A model generated the notes under the pieces. The model searched no databases. It saw only the letters and a list, made by a program, of their open reading frames with translations, and was not told the origin of the DNA. A program made the translations under genes and the position numbers. A stretch of DNA of 64,000 bases from Rhizobium metallidurans. Its GTDB lineage: Bacteria; Pseudomonadota; Alphaproteobacteria; Rhizobiales; Rhizobiaceae. Location of the stretch: the NCBI RefSeq assembly GCF_014196505.1, contig NZ_JACIDW010000001.1:620001-684000 (forward strand), in the 5' to 3' direction. This document shows positions 17,694 to 26,197 of this stretch, piece by piece (position 1 is the stretch's first letter; the number at the start of each line of letters is the position of its first letter).

Positions 17694-18338
17694 TTGAGCA
17701 AAATCGATGAAAACGCGAGCGAGATCGCCGCGGTCGCCGCTGAGCGTCTGTCGCGAAATGGCGGCAGGCGGGTTCTTGTCGCCATCGCCGGCGCTCCCGG
17801 ATCGGGAAAGTCGACGCTTGCCGAAAAGGTCGTGCAGGGCCTCGAAGATAATCGGATCAACGCGGCTCTGTTCCCTATGGATGGCTATCACTACGATGAC
17901 ATCGTCCTGGAAAAGATGGGCCGGCGGCCGTTCAAGGGGGCCATCGATACGTTCGACGCCCACGGGTTTCGTCGAATGCTGGAGCGGCTCAAGGCCAACG
18001 AAGACGACGTCGTTGCCGTTCCCGTCTTCGATCGATCGATCGAGATCGCCCGAGCCGGTGGAAGTCTGATCCCCCAGGCGACCGAGATTATCGTCTGCGA
18101 GGGGAATTACCTGCTTTCCCGCCAGGCGCCATGGGACAGGCTCAAGCCGATTTTCGACTTCACGGTCTTTGTCGATGTCAGCGAGGACAATCTGCGCAAA
18201 CGGCTCCAGCACCGTTGGCGGTCCTATGGTCTCGATCCAAAGGAAATCAATCGCAAGGTCGAAGAGAACGATCTGCCGAATGGCCTTGCCATCATATCGG
18301 GCAGCGCCGAGCCCGACCGACGCATCGACAACAACTAA
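17694..18338 (+). CDS. P-loop kinase of the uridine kinase / phosphoribulokinase superfamily (FrcK-like)
   Basis: About 214 residues with Walker A AIAGAPGSGKSTLAEKV near residue 27, the MDGYHYDD segment characteristic of the uridine-kinase/phosphoribulokinase/pantothenate-kinase group, and VPVFDRSIE then IIVCEGNYLL. Rhizobial fructose importer clusters contain a similar small kinase called FrcK, so a role in phosphorylating the imported or epimerised sugar is likely but unproven. A TTG at 17694 with GGGAGG six bases upstream is the best start; an ATG at 17676 would overlap that ribosome-binding site. Between the two epimerase genes in the operon. Confidence 0.8.
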   Translation: MSKIDENASEIAAVAAERLSRNGGRRVLVAIAGAPGSGKSTLAEKVVQGLEDNRINAALFPMDGYHYDDIVLEKMGRRPFKGAIDTFDAHGFRRMLERLKANEDDVVAVPVFDRSIEIARAGGSLIPQATEIIVCEGNYLLSRQAPWDRLKPIFDFTVFVDVSEDNLRKRLQHRWRSYGLDPKEINRKVEENDLPNGLAIISGSAEPDRRIDNN

Positions 18339-18442
18339 TTCGCGACGTCGGACCTGATGCATTGCGGCTGTCACCGTCTTCGTCGGTGCCTTCCGCCTGC
18401 CCGCCACCAACCAAAGATAGCTGAAACCTCAAGGAGGCTCTT

Positions 18443-19312
18443 ATGAAACACGGTATCTACTACTCCTACTGGGAACACGAATGGAGCGCGAAGTTCGGCC
18501 CTTACGTCGAGAAGGTGGCGAAGCTCGGGTTCGACGTGATCGAAGTCGCCGCGCATCATATCAACGAATACAGCGATGCCGACCTCGCGGCGATCAAGCA
18601 AAGCGCCAAGGACAACGGCATCATCCTGACGGCCGGTATCGGTCCTTCCAAGACGAAGAACCTGTCATCGCCCGATGCCGACGTGCGCAAGGCCGGCAAG
18701 GCCTTCTTCGAGCAGACGCTTGCGAACGTCGCCAAGCTTGACATCAAGTCGATCGGCGGCGCGCTGCACTCCTACTGGCCGGTCGACTATTCGCAGCCGG
18801 TCGACAAGGTCGGCGACCGTGCGCGCGGTGTCGAAGGCATTCACGGGATCGCGGACTTCGCGAACAACCTTGGTATCAACCTTTGCATCGAGGTGCTGAA
18901 CCGGTTTGAAAACCATGTGCTGAACACCGCCGCTGAAGGTGTTGCCTTCGTGAAGGACGTCGGCAAGCCGAACGTCAAGGTGATGCTCGACACCTTCCAT
19001 ATGAACATCGAAGAAGACAGCTTCGGCGATGCCATCCGTACAGCCGGACCGCTGCTCGGGCATTTCCACACCGGTGAAAGCAACCGCCGCGTACCCGGAA
19101 AGGGCAGGATTCCGTGGCACGAAATCGGCCTCGCGCTGCGTGAGATAAACTACACAGGTGCCGTCGTGATGGAGCCGTTCGTCAAGACCGGTGGCACGAT
19201 CGGGTCCGATATTCGCGTGTGGCGCGATCTCACGGATGGCGCGGACGAGGCCAAGATGGACGAGGATGCGCGCAATTCTCTCGCGTTCTCGCGTTTCGTG
19301 CTCGGAGGCTGA
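18443..19312 (+). CDS. dpe: D-psicose (D-allulose) 3-epimerase
   Basis: 289-residue TIM-barrel enzyme interconverting D-psicose and D-fructose at C3. The sequence recalls the characterised Agrobacterium enzyme almost residue for residue, starting MKHGIYYSYWEHEWSAKFGP. It keeps the active-site Glu in CIEVLNRFENH, Asp and His in MLDTFHMNIEED, His and Arg in FHTGESNRRVPG and Glu in VVMEPFVK, which coordinate the divalent metal and substrate. CAAGGAGG precedes ATG 18443. As last gene of the importer operon it would convert imported allulose to fructose for central metabolism. This is the strongest functional anchor for the whole 10.9-19.3 kb locus. Confidence 0.95.
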   Translation: MKHGIYYSYWEHEWSAKFGPYVEKVAKLGFDVIEVAAHHINEYSDADLAAIKQSAKDNGIILTAGIGPSKTKNLSSPDADVRKAGKAFFEQTLANVAKLDIKSIGGALHSYWPVDYSQPVDKVGDRARGVEGIHGIADFANNLGINLCIEVLNRFENHVLNTAAEGVAFVKDVGKPNVKVMLDTFHMNIEEDSFGDAIRTAGPLLGHFHTGESNRRVPGKGRIPWHEIGLALREINYTGAVVMEPFVKTGGTIGSDIRVWRDLTDGADEAKMDEDARNSLAFSRFVLGG

Positions 19313-19466
19313 GATCGACTGTGCCATCCCGACCGAAGCCCGATGTCACGTCGAGCGGAATGAGGGGTGATAGGGGTCTGGATCGGCTCGCGCGGGTCGG
19401 GGCTGCCGGCGGAACGGGAAAGCAGGCCAAGGGCTGCTCCGTCCTGCCGGCCGGCGCCAGGTGAGC

Positions 19467-19862
19467 TCAATTCCTGCTGGTGACCCCTCCCGATAGTTCA
19501 AAGTCGAACATGCGTTGCGTTACGAGAGCCGCGGCGCCGCGCGCCCAGGAGTTGTCCTTCCAGTCCAGCAGCAGGGGAGGCGGTGATCGGAAAGCCCCCT
19601 CGGCGAGTGCATGCCGAAGCGGGCGCAGGAAGTGATCGCCCAGGGAGACAGCCTCTCCGCCGGCAACGATGACCTCCGGATCGGTGATGTTGGTGATATT
19701 GGCGAGCGCCGTTCCGATCGAGCGGCCCGCCTCCTCGACGAGGCCGACGACGACGGGATCTGCCGCTGCAAGCGCGCTGCGCAACTCCGTTGGCCCCTTG
19801 TCTCGCCCCCCGTCGCCTCGCGCCAGCGCTGCACGACCGCCGCCTCGGAGTGGTAAGCCATC
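19467..19862 (-). pseudogene. Remnant of a ROK-family sugar kinase/regulator (C-terminal part, frameshifted)
   Basis: The C-terminal third of a ROK protein is readable: GLVEEAGRSIGTALANITNI and DPEVIVAGGEAVSLGDHFL, to a stop at 19467. The preceding part (YHSEAAVVQRWREATGG) is in another frame. The switch falls at a run of six identical bases at 19806-19811; one extra base there would restore a continuous ROK frame. The N-terminal two-thirds, including the sugar and ATP sites, are absent, since Gfo/Idh sequence on the other strand begins at about 19850. Non-functional as it stands. Confidence 0.75.
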
Positions 19863-20209
19863 CGCTGACGCTGAAGCTGATCGCGCTCCTGAAGGACAAG
19901 GCGATCGGCGACGTCCGCATGATCAAGTCGAACTTCGGCTTCGCAAAGCCGTTCGAGAGGGATCATCGGCTGTTTGCCAATGATCTTGCCGGCGGCGGCA
20001 TTCTCGATGTCGGCGGCTATCCGGTCTCGATGGCGCGGCTCGTCGCCGGCATCGGCGAACCGCATGGCATCATCGAGCCGGATCAGGTTTTCGCGGTCGG
20101 CCATCTCGGTTCGACCGGCGTCGACGAATGGAGTGCGGCCGTCCTGCGCTTCCCGAACGGTATCATCGCCGAAGTGTCCTGCTCGGCAAGTAACACTCAG
20201 GAGGAAAAA
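19850..20209 (+). pseudogene. Internal fragment of a Gfo/Idh/MocA-family oxidoreductase
   Basis: About 115 residues of the middle of a sugar dehydrogenase of the Gfo/Idh/MocA family, from SHPLTLKLIALLKDKAIGDV through GGGILDVGGYPVSMARLVAG to FPNGIIAEVSCSAS. The N-terminal NAD-binding Rossmann domain and the C-terminal end are both missing. It runs directly into the ribosome-binding site of the thuA-like gene without its own stop. ThuB-type dehydrogenases commonly neighbour thuA, so this may be the remains of a thuAB-like pair. No coding function expected. Confidence 0.75.
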
Positions 20210-20212
20210 ACG

Positions 20213-20854
20213 ATGCGTAACGCGCTGATCGTCTGGGGCGGCTGGGAAGGCCACGAGCCCCAGCAATGCTCGACTATCGTCAGGGATCTCCTTGTGAAGG
20301 AGGGGTTCGACGTCATGGTCGAGCCGACGACGAGCATATTCGCCAGCTAAGATCTGCGGGATTTCAGTCTCATCGTGCCGATCGTGACCATGTCGAGGAT
20401 CGAGAAAGACGAGGTAAAGGGTCTCGCGCAGGCGATCGAGAGTGGTGTTGGCTTTGCCGGCTATCATGGCGGCGCTGGCGACAGCTTCCGCGAATGCGTT
20501 GAGTATCAGTTTATCGTCGGCGGTCAGTGGGTTGCCCATCCCGGCAACATCATCGACTACACCGTCAACGTCACGCGCCCGGACGATCCCCTTATGGCGG
20601 ATATAACTGATTTTCCCTACAGATCCGAGCAATATTACATGCATGTCGACCCGTCGAACGAGGTTCTGGCGATGACGACTTTCACTGGCGAACATGCATA
20701 CTGGATCGATGGCGTCACCATGCCCGTCGTCTGGAAGCGCAGGTATGGCAAAGGCCGTGTCTTTTACTCGTCGCTCGGCCATGCCGCCAAGGAGTTCGAT
20801 GTGCCGCAGATGTATGAGATATTCAGGCGCGGCGCCCTCTGGGCCGCAAGGTAA
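20213..20854 (+). pseudogene. ThuA-like protein with in-frame nonsense codon
   Basis: Class-I-glutamine-amidotransferase-like ThuA fold (trehalose utilisation family), 213 codons if read through. The start MRNALIVWGGWEGHEPQQC follows AGGAGG. A TAA at 20348-20350 interrupts codon 46; after it the frame continues unchanged with [41 protein letters not shown] and [14 protein letters not shown] to a normal stop. Apart from this one codon the gene looks intact, so the mutation is recent or a sequencing error. A GTG at 20375 could at most give an N-terminally truncated protein. Confidence 0.8.
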
Positions 20855-20889
20855 GGGGTGTGGCAGCCATCTCGGATGGGTGAGAGGCC

Positions 20890-20918
20890 GGTAAGCGCGT
20901 GGCTGCGATGCGCTTACC
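20890..20918. terminator. Probable bidirectional terminator hairpin
   Basis: Perfect 9-base arms, GGTAAGCGC at 20890-20898 and GCGCTTACC at 20910-20918, separated by 11 bases. It lies between the converging thuA-like pseudogene and the LacI-2 gene and overlaps the LacI-2 stop codon. A U-tract is lacking, so efficiency is uncertain. Confidence 0.45.
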
Positions 20919-21924
20919 TTAGAACCGGCGGAATTTCGGATACGCTAGGCTCGAAGCTTCCGCGTTCGATCAGCTCGAACATTCTGGCCAGCATGGCCGG
21001 TACGTCCTGGCGCACCATCTCGATGTTGTCGCCGAGGAGGGCCACGAGCGGATCGTAGTCGAAGCAGCCGAGGGCGACGTCCTGTTCGCCGACAGGTCCG
21101 GCAAGCCGCACCCAGCGCAGGACACCTTCAAGGGTGATCGTCGAATTGACGAACATGCCTCTCGAAAACGGCAGACCGCTGGCGGCGCGCTCCTGAAGCG
21201 CGTTCTGCGCCTTTTCGGGGGCGTAGCCGCAGGCGATGACCCTGTCGTCACCGATATCTATGCCGTGGTCCGCATGCGCCTGGCGAAAGCCCCTCAGGCG
21301 TTCCATCGTGTTGTGATCGCCGCCGCGACCGCCGATGAACATCAGCGGCTCCATCGAGCCAAACCGCTGTTGGCAACTGGCGAGAATTCTCCGCGTCAGC
21401 TCCCGGGCGCCCGCGAAATTGTCGGAAATGACAGACGGGGCGAGCTTGCCGGGCAGGTCGAGGTTGATCGTGCGCACGCCGGCCGCGGCGCAAAGCTCGG
21501 TGATCCTGTCGGGGTCCGTGGCACCTGTCGCGATCACGCAGTCCACCTGATACGACAGCATCGCTCGAGCGGCCTCGATTTCGAGTGCCGGGTCGCGCCG
21601 TGTGCAGGTGATGAGTGGGAAGAGGCCCTTGTCGCGCGCCATGGTCTCGAACAGCTCGACGATCGAGCCGAAATAGCGGTTGTCGTATTTGGGAACGATC
21701 ATGCCGATGATGTGCGACTTGTCGCGGCGCAGGAGACTGGCCTGCATGTTGAGCGCGTAACCCTGCTCCTCGGCGATGCGCATTATCTTCTCGGCGAGCT
21801 GCTTGCTGATGCGTCGCTTTTTCCAGTTTCCGTTCAGGACAACGCTGACCGCGCTCGCGGAAGTACCCGCGAGTTCAGCAAGATCGTAAATCGTCGTGCG
21901 CTTCTGCTGCTTGTCCAGACTCAA
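20914..21924 (-). CDS. LacI-family regulator of pentitol/sugar operon (LacI-2)
   Basis: LacI-type regulator of 336 residues with DNA-binding segment TIYDLAELAGTSASAVSVVL, a KRRIS motif and a ligand-binding domain. The family-level resemblance to LacI-1 (10880-11977) extends over the whole protein, for example VxxGATDPD, NLDLPGKxAPSVIS and CFDYDP, so the two are paralogues. A TTG at 21924, nine bases after AGGAG, is preferred over ATG 21933, which overlaps that Shine-Dalgarno sequence; it also aligns with the N-terminus of LacI-1. Divergent from the Xyl-type importer at 22189, with a 30-base dyad between. Confidence 0.92.
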   Translation of the reverse strand: MSLDKQQKRTTIYDLAELAGTSASAVSVVLNGNWKKRRISKQLAEKIMRIAEEQGYALNMQASLLRRDKSHIIGMIVPKYDNRYFGSIVELFETMARDKGLFPLITCTRRDPALEIEAARAMLSYQVDCVIATGATDPDRITELCAAAGVRTINLDLPGKLAPSVISDNFAGARELTRRILASCQQRFGSMEPLMFIGGRGGDHNTMERLRGFRQAHADHGIDIGDDRVIACGYAPEKAQNALQERAASGLPFSRGMFVNSTITLEGVLRWVRLAGPVGEQDVALGCFDYDPLVALLGDNIEMVRQDVPAMLARMFELIERGSFEPSVSEIPPVLR

Positions 21925-21988
21925 AATTCTCATCTCCTGTATCGGGCGCTAACTTGACATCAAACGAGAGAAGTGGCAAATCTAGCTT

Positions 21989-22018
21989 CATCGATTGAGC
22001 AAATGAGCTCAATCGATG
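21989..22018. promoter_or_regulatory. LacI-2 operator: 30-base perfect dyad
   Basis: Two 12-base arms, CATCGATTGAGC (21989-22000) and GCTCAATCGATG (22007-22018), are exact reverse complements around a 6-base spacer. Each arm itself contains an ATCGAT-type core like the LacI-1 operator. The site lies between LacI-2 and the importer start. Confidence 0.68.
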
Positions 22019-22188
22019 ATACGTGCCAGCTAGGAGGCTGGTACCGGGAGGTGATTTCGCAGCTATTGGTGGTCCTCCTGGCCGAGCGGCTCTCGTCGAG
22101 CCGCGGCTTGGGGCGATGACGCATCGCGCGTCAGGCCGATGTTGCGGCAATGGCCGAACCTTGTCGTTGGTCAATTAAGGAGGAGAAC

Positions 22189-23235
22189 ATGACCTATCGC
22201 AAACTTTCCCTGGCATCGGCGACCATGCTGATCGCGCTTGGCGGAGCAGCATTCGCCCAGGAAGCGTCCACGGTGGCGTTCCTGATGCCCGATCAGGCAT
22301 CGACTCGCTATGAGCAGCACGATTTTCCGGGCTTCAAGGCCGAAATGGACAAACTGTGCGCGAAGTGCACCGTCGTCTATCAGAACGCCAATGGCGACGC
22401 GTCGTTGCAGCAGCAGCAGTTCAACTCGGTGATCGCGCAGGGCGCCAAGGTCGTCGTGCTCGACCCGGTCGACTCCGCCGCGGCCGCTGGCCTCGTGGAA
22501 CTCGCCCAGTCCCAGGACGTCAAGGTCATCGCCTATGATCGCCCCATTCCCGACAAGCCGGCCGACTTCTACGTCTCCTTCGACAATGAAGGCATCGGCT
22601 ACGCCATCGCCAAGTCGCTTGTCGAGCATCTGAAAAAAGCGGGCGTGCCTGACGGAGCCGGCGTGCTTGAGATCAACGGCTCGCCGACCGACGCGGCCGC
22701 CGGCCTCATTCGCGACGGCATCCATCGCGGCCTGAAGGAGTCCAAGTACAAGACGCTGGCCGAATTCGACACGCCGGAATGGGCGCCGCCGAAGGCGCAG
22801 GAATGGGCAGCCGGCCAGATCACGCGCTTCGGCGCCGATATCAAGGGCGTGGTTGCCGCCAATGACGGCACCGGCGGCGGCGCGATCGCCGCGTTCAAGG
22901 CGGCGGGCGTCAATCCCGTTCCGCCTGTTACCGGCAACGATGCGACGATCGCGGCACTGCAGCTCATCATTTCGGGCGACCAGTACAACACGATCTCCAA
23001 GCCCTCCGAGATCGTAGCGGCCGCGGCGGCACAGGTGGCGGTCCAGCTCATCAAGGGCGAGAAGCCGGAAGCCAAGACGACGCTCTACAACACGCCGTCG
23101 CAGCTCTTCATCCCGGCCGTCGTCACAGCGGAGAACATCAAGGCGGAAATCTTCGACAAGAAGATCCAGACGCCCGAGCAGATCTGCACCGGTGAATATG
23201 CCGAAGGCTGCAAGAAGCTCGGCATCGGCAACTAA
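22189..23235 (+). CDS. Sugar ABC importer periplasmic binding protein (XylF-like)
   Basis: Periplasmic receptor of 348 residues. The signal peptide ends at GGAAFAQ (about residue 24). The body has the XylF-type features PDQASTRYEQHDFPGF, QQFNSVIAQGAKVVVLDPVD and VIAYDRPI. ATG 22189 follows AAGGAGGAG. First gene of an operon that continues with ATPase, permease, SDR and kinase genes. Because the catabolic genes look like ribitol dehydrogenase and ribulokinase, a pentitol or related pentose is the probable ligand. Followed by a hairpin at 23252-23274. Confidence 0.9.
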   Translation: MTYRKLSLASATMLIALGGAAFAQEASTVAFLMPDQASTRYEQHDFPGFKAEMDKLCAKCTVVYQNANGDASLQQQQFNSVIAQGAKVVVLDPVDSAAAAGLVELAQSQDVKVIAYDRPIPDKPADFYVSFDNEGIGYAIAKSLVEHLKKAGVPDGAGVLEINGSPTDAAAGLIRDGIHRGLKESKYKTLAEFDTPEWAPPKAQEWAAGQITRFGADIKGVVAANDGTGGGAIAAFKAAGVNPVPPVTGNDATIAALQLIISGDQYNTISKPSEIVAAAAAQVAVQLIKGEKPEAKTTLYNTPSQLFIPAVVTAENIKAEIFDKKIQTPEQICTGEYAEGCKKLGIGN

Positions 23236-23251
23236 GAGCTGATCCGCCACT

Positions 23252-23274
23252 CCGGCCGCACAGCGTGCGGCCGG
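23252..23274 (+). other. Intercistronic hairpin after binding-protein gene
   Basis: Perfect 10-base arms (CCGGCCGCAC and GTGCGGCCGG) with a 3-base loop, 16 bases after the binding-protein stop, followed by TTTCTC. The short pyrimidine run makes partial rho-independent termination plausible, with read-through into the ATPase gene. Confidence 0.6.
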
Positions 23275-23304
23275 TTTCTCAAGGACGTACAAAGGCCTTA
23301 AGCC

Positions 23305-24126
23305 ATGAGCACCACAGCAAGCAATGTACCGGAGCGCGGGCAGCCCATCCTGCGACTGCGAAACGTGTCGAAGAACTTCGGTGCCGTCTCGGCACTGACC
23401 GATATCGAACTGGACGTCAAGGCGGGCGAGGTCGTCGCCCTGGTGGGAGATAACGGCGCCGGCAAGTCGACGCTGGTCAAGGTGCTGGCGGGGGTTCATC
23501 AACCTTCTTCCGGCTCGATCGAATTCTGCGGCCAGAGTGTTTCGCTCGACAGCCCCGGCAAGGCGCTGGAGCTTGGCATCGCCACCGTGTTTCAGGACCT
23601 GGCGCTCTGCGAGAACCTCGACGTCGTCGCCAACCTGTTTCTCGGGCATGAGCTCTCCCCTTGGGCGCTCGACGAGGTCGCGATGGAAGTTCGCGCCTGG
23701 ACGCTGCTGAGAGAACTGGCCGCGCGCATCCCCTCCGTCAGGGAGCCGATCGCCTCGCTGTCGGGTGGCCAGCGCCAGACGGTGGCGATCGCCAGATCGC
23801 TTCTCCTCAATCCGAAGATCATCATGCTCGACGAGCCGACGGCGGCTCTCGGCGTCGCGCAGACGGCCGAGGTGCTCAATCTCATCGAGCGCGTCCGCGA
23901 CCGGGGCCTCGGCGTCATCATCATCAGCCACAACATGGAAGACGTCCGCGCCGTCGCCGATCGCATCGTCGTGTTGCGGTTGGGCAGGAACAACGGCGTC
24001 TTCACGCCCGATGCCTCCAATCAGGAACTCGTGGCCTCGATCACGGGTGCCACGGAAAACTCCGTCTCGCGCCGTATCGAGCGCAAGACAGGCACGGCAC
24101 AGGAAAACAGCGGGAGACCGGCATGA
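23305..24126 (+). CDS. Sugar ABC importer ATP-binding protein, single domain (XylG/FrcA-like)
   Basis: ATPase of 273 residues with one ABC domain. Walker A is VGDNGAGKSTLVKVL near residue 48, the signature is LSGGQRQTVAIARSL, Walker B is IIMLDEPTAALG, and the switch His is in IIISHNMEDV. Single-domain ATPases of this kind (FrcA type) work as homodimers in CUT2 importers, unlike the double-domain protein of the neighbouring locus. Overlaps the permease start by four bases. Confidence 0.92.
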   Translation: MSTTASNVPERGQPILRLRNVSKNFGAVSALTDIELDVKAGEVVALVGDNGAGKSTLVKVLAGVHQPSSGSIEFCGQSVSLDSPGKALELGIATVFQDLALCENLDVVANLFLGHELSPWALDEVAMEVRAWTLLRELAARIPSVREPIASLSGGQRQTVAIARSLLLNPKIIMLDEPTAALGVAQTAEVLNLIERVRDRGLGVIIISHNMEDVRAVADRIVVLRLGRNNGVFTPDASNQELVASITGATENSVSRRIERKTGTAQENSGRPA

Positions 24127-25385
24127 GCCAGAAACCATCCGATACAACACTCGCGCCAGCCACGACGCTCGACCGCAGCGACGAACGCGTCCGCCATGAC
24201 GACAGCATGATGGCGATGGTCGGGGCCTTCATCGATCGCGTCAAATCAGGCGACCTCGGCATGCTTCCCGTCGCGGTCGGGCTGATCGTCATCTCCACGG
24301 TCTTCTCGCTGCTCAATCCGGTGTTTCTCGCACCCAACAACCTCGTCAACCTTCTCTTCGACTGCGCGACGGTCGGGATCATTTCGCTCGGCATCGTGTG
24401 TGTGTTGATGCTCGGCGAGATCGATCTCTCCGTCGGTTCGATGAGCGGCCTGTCGTCCGCCATTCTCGGTGTTCTCTGGGTGAACAACGGCGTCCCGTTC
24501 GCGGTTGCGATCATCGCCGCCATCGCGGCCGGCGCGGTCATCGGGACCGTCTACGCCGTGCTCTACAACCGGCTCGGAATGCCGAGCTTCGTCGCCACGC
24601 TCGCCGGCCTGCTGGCGCTGCTCGGCATGCAGCTCTATATCCTCGGCCCGAGCGGCAGCATCAACCTTCCCTATGCATCCCCGCTGGTCCGCTTCGGCCA
24701 GATCCTGGTGATGCCCGACTGGCTGTCTTATCTGCTCGCTCTGGTTCCGGGCGCCGTGATCATCGCCAAGGGCCTGCGGACCCGCCAGCAGCGCGCCGCC
24801 GTCAATCTGTCCTCGCAGCCTTTCGCCGCGACAGCGATCAAGGCCGTCGTGCTGACCGCGGCCCTTGAATTCGCGGTCTATTATCTCAACCTCGGTCGGG
24901 GCATTCCGTGGATGTTCGGCCTGTTCGTCGCCATCGCTGTGGTCCTGAACTATGGGCTGACGCGCACCCAATGGGGGCGCTCGATGTTCGCTGTCGGCGG
25001 CAATCGCGAAGCAGCACGGCGCGCCGGCATCAATGTTCGCCGCATCTATCTCAGCGCCTTCGTGCTTTGCTCGACGCTCGCGACCATCGGCGGCATCCTG
25101 TCGGCCTCGCGCCTTGCCTCGTCGAGCCAGCAGGCCGGCACCGGTGACGTCAACCTCAACGCTATCGCCGCCGCCGTCATCGGCGGGACGAGCCTCTTCG
25201 GCGGGCGTGGCAGCGCCTATTCCGCGCTGCTCGGGATCATCGTCATCCAGGCGATTTCCAATGGCCTGACGCTGCTCAACCTCAGTTCTTCGTTGCGCTA
25301 CATGATCACGGGCGGCGTTCTCGCCATTGCCGTCATCGTCGATTCGCTTGCCCGCCGTTCCCGCGTCAGCCACGGCCGCGCCTGA
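24123..25385 (+). CDS. Sugar ABC importer permease (XylH-like)
   Basis: Inner-membrane permease of 420 residues, the length typical of XylH. Motifs: [18 protein letters not shown] near residue 97, the [18 protein letters not shown] loop near residue 290, and [17 protein letters not shown] near residue 350. About ten hydrophobic segments follow a 50-residue hydrophilic N-terminus. Start ATG 24123 overlaps the ATPase stop (ATGA). A single permease gene implies a homodimeric channel. Confidence 0.93.
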   Translation: MSQKPSDTTLAPATTLDRSDERVRHDDSMMAMVGAFIDRVKSGDLGMLPVAVGLIVISTVFSLLNPVFLAPNNLVNLLFDCATVGIISLGIVCVLMLGEIDLSVGSMSGLSSAILGVLWVNNGVPFAVAIIAAIAAGAVIGTVYAVLYNRLGMPSFVATLAGLLALLGMQLYILGPSGSINLPYASPLVRFGQILVMPDWLSYLLALVPGAVIIAKGLRTRQQRAAVNLSSQPFAATAIKAVVLTAALEFAVYYLNLGRGIPWMFGLFVAIAVVLNYGLTRTQWGRSMFAVGGNREAARRAGINVRRIYLSAFVLCSTLATIGGILSASRLASSSQQAGTGDVNLNAIAAAVIGGTSLFGGRGSAYSALLGIIVIQAISNGLTLLNLSSSLRYMITGGVLAIAVIVDSLARRSRVSHGRA

Positions 25386-25407
25386 TCAAACTTCAAGGAG
25401 TAAATTC

Positions 25408-26136
25408 ATGACCGACCTCATGAAAGGCAAAGTCGCCGCCATCACCGGTTCGGCCTCCGGCATCGGCCTCGAATGCGCCCGCACATTGCACGCCGAAGGT
25501 GCGACCGTCGTGCTCATCGACCGCGCCAAGGACAGACTGGATGAAATCTGTGGGGAGTTCGGCGAGCGTGCATTCCCTCTCGTCGTCGATCTGCTAGACG
25601 GCAAGCAACTCTCGGGCATTCTTCCCCGGATTCTGGAGATCGCCGGCAGGCTCGACATCTTCCACGCCAATGCCGGTGCGTATATCGGCGGGCCGGTCGC
25701 GGAAGGCGATCCGGATGCCTGGGATCGGATGCTCAAACTCAACATCAACGCCGCCTTCCGCTCCGTGCATGCCGTGCTGCCGCACATGATTGCCCAGAAG
25801 TCGGGCGACATCCTGTTCACCAGCTCGATCGCTGGCGTCGTCCCCGTGGTCTGGGAGCCGATCTACACCGCGTCGAAATTCGCGGTGCAGGCCTTCGTGC
25901 ATTCGACGCGCCGCCAGGTCGCTCAGCACGGCGTGCGTGTCGGCGCCGTCCTGCCGGGTCCTGTCGTCACCGCGCTGCTCGATGACTGGCCGAAGGCGAA
26001 GATGGAAGAGGCGCTCGCCAATGGAAGCCTGATGCAGCCCAAGGAAGTCGCCGACTGCGTGCTCTTCATGCTGTCGCGGCCGCGCAACGTCACCATCCGC
26101 GACCTGGTGATCCTCCCCAACAGCGTCGACCTCTAG
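25408..26136 (+). CDS. Short-chain dehydrogenase, ribitol 2-dehydrogenase-like
   Basis: 242-residue classical SDR. The cofactor motif is [13 protein letters not shown] near residue 13; [10 protein letters not shown] follows near residue 86. The catalytic Ser is in [10 protein letters not shown] and Tyr-x-x-x-Lys in IYTASKF. The overall sequence recalls ribitol 2-dehydrogenases (ribitol to D-ribulose, NAD). ATG 25408 has AAGGAG upstream. The next gene is an FGGY kinase that could phosphorylate the resulting ketopentose, giving a two-step ribitol route to D-ribulose 5-phosphate. Other polyol substrates are possible. Confidence 0.85.
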   Translation: MTDLMKGKVAAITGSASGIGLECARTLHAEGATVVLIDRAKDRLDEICGEFGERAFPLVVDLLDGKQLSGILPRILEIAGRLDIFHANAGAYIGGPVAEGDPDAWDRMLKLNINAAFRSVHAVLPHMIAQKSGDILFTSSIAGVVPVVWEPIYTASKFAVQAFVHSTRRQVAQHGVRVGAVLPGPVVTALLDDWPKAKMEEALANGSLMQPKEVADCVLFMLSRPRNVTIRDLVILPNSVDL

Positions 26137-26197
26137 ATACAGTGAGGTCCGCGCGGTGCGCGGGCGTCAGCCATTCATGCCAGAAAGATGAGAGACC

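Noticed and set aside
18029..18045. ATCGATCGATCGATCG-type repeat resembling LacI operator cores
   Set aside because: Lies inside the kinase coding sequence at conserved FDRSIEI codons, not in a promoter; consistent with codon choice.
19520..20782. 420-codon minus-strand frame covering the ROK, Gfo/Idh and ThuA remnants
   Set aside because: Only a short stretch (near 19815-19862) looks like a ROK protein; the rest is antisense to Gfo/Idh and ThuA sequence. Annotated as separate remnants instead.
22171..24150. 659-codon minus-strand frame opposite the Xyl-type binding protein and ATPase
   Set aside because: Antisense shadow with repetitive Arg/Asp-rich sequence and no family motifs; the plus strand has signal peptide, Walker motifs and ribosome-binding sites.
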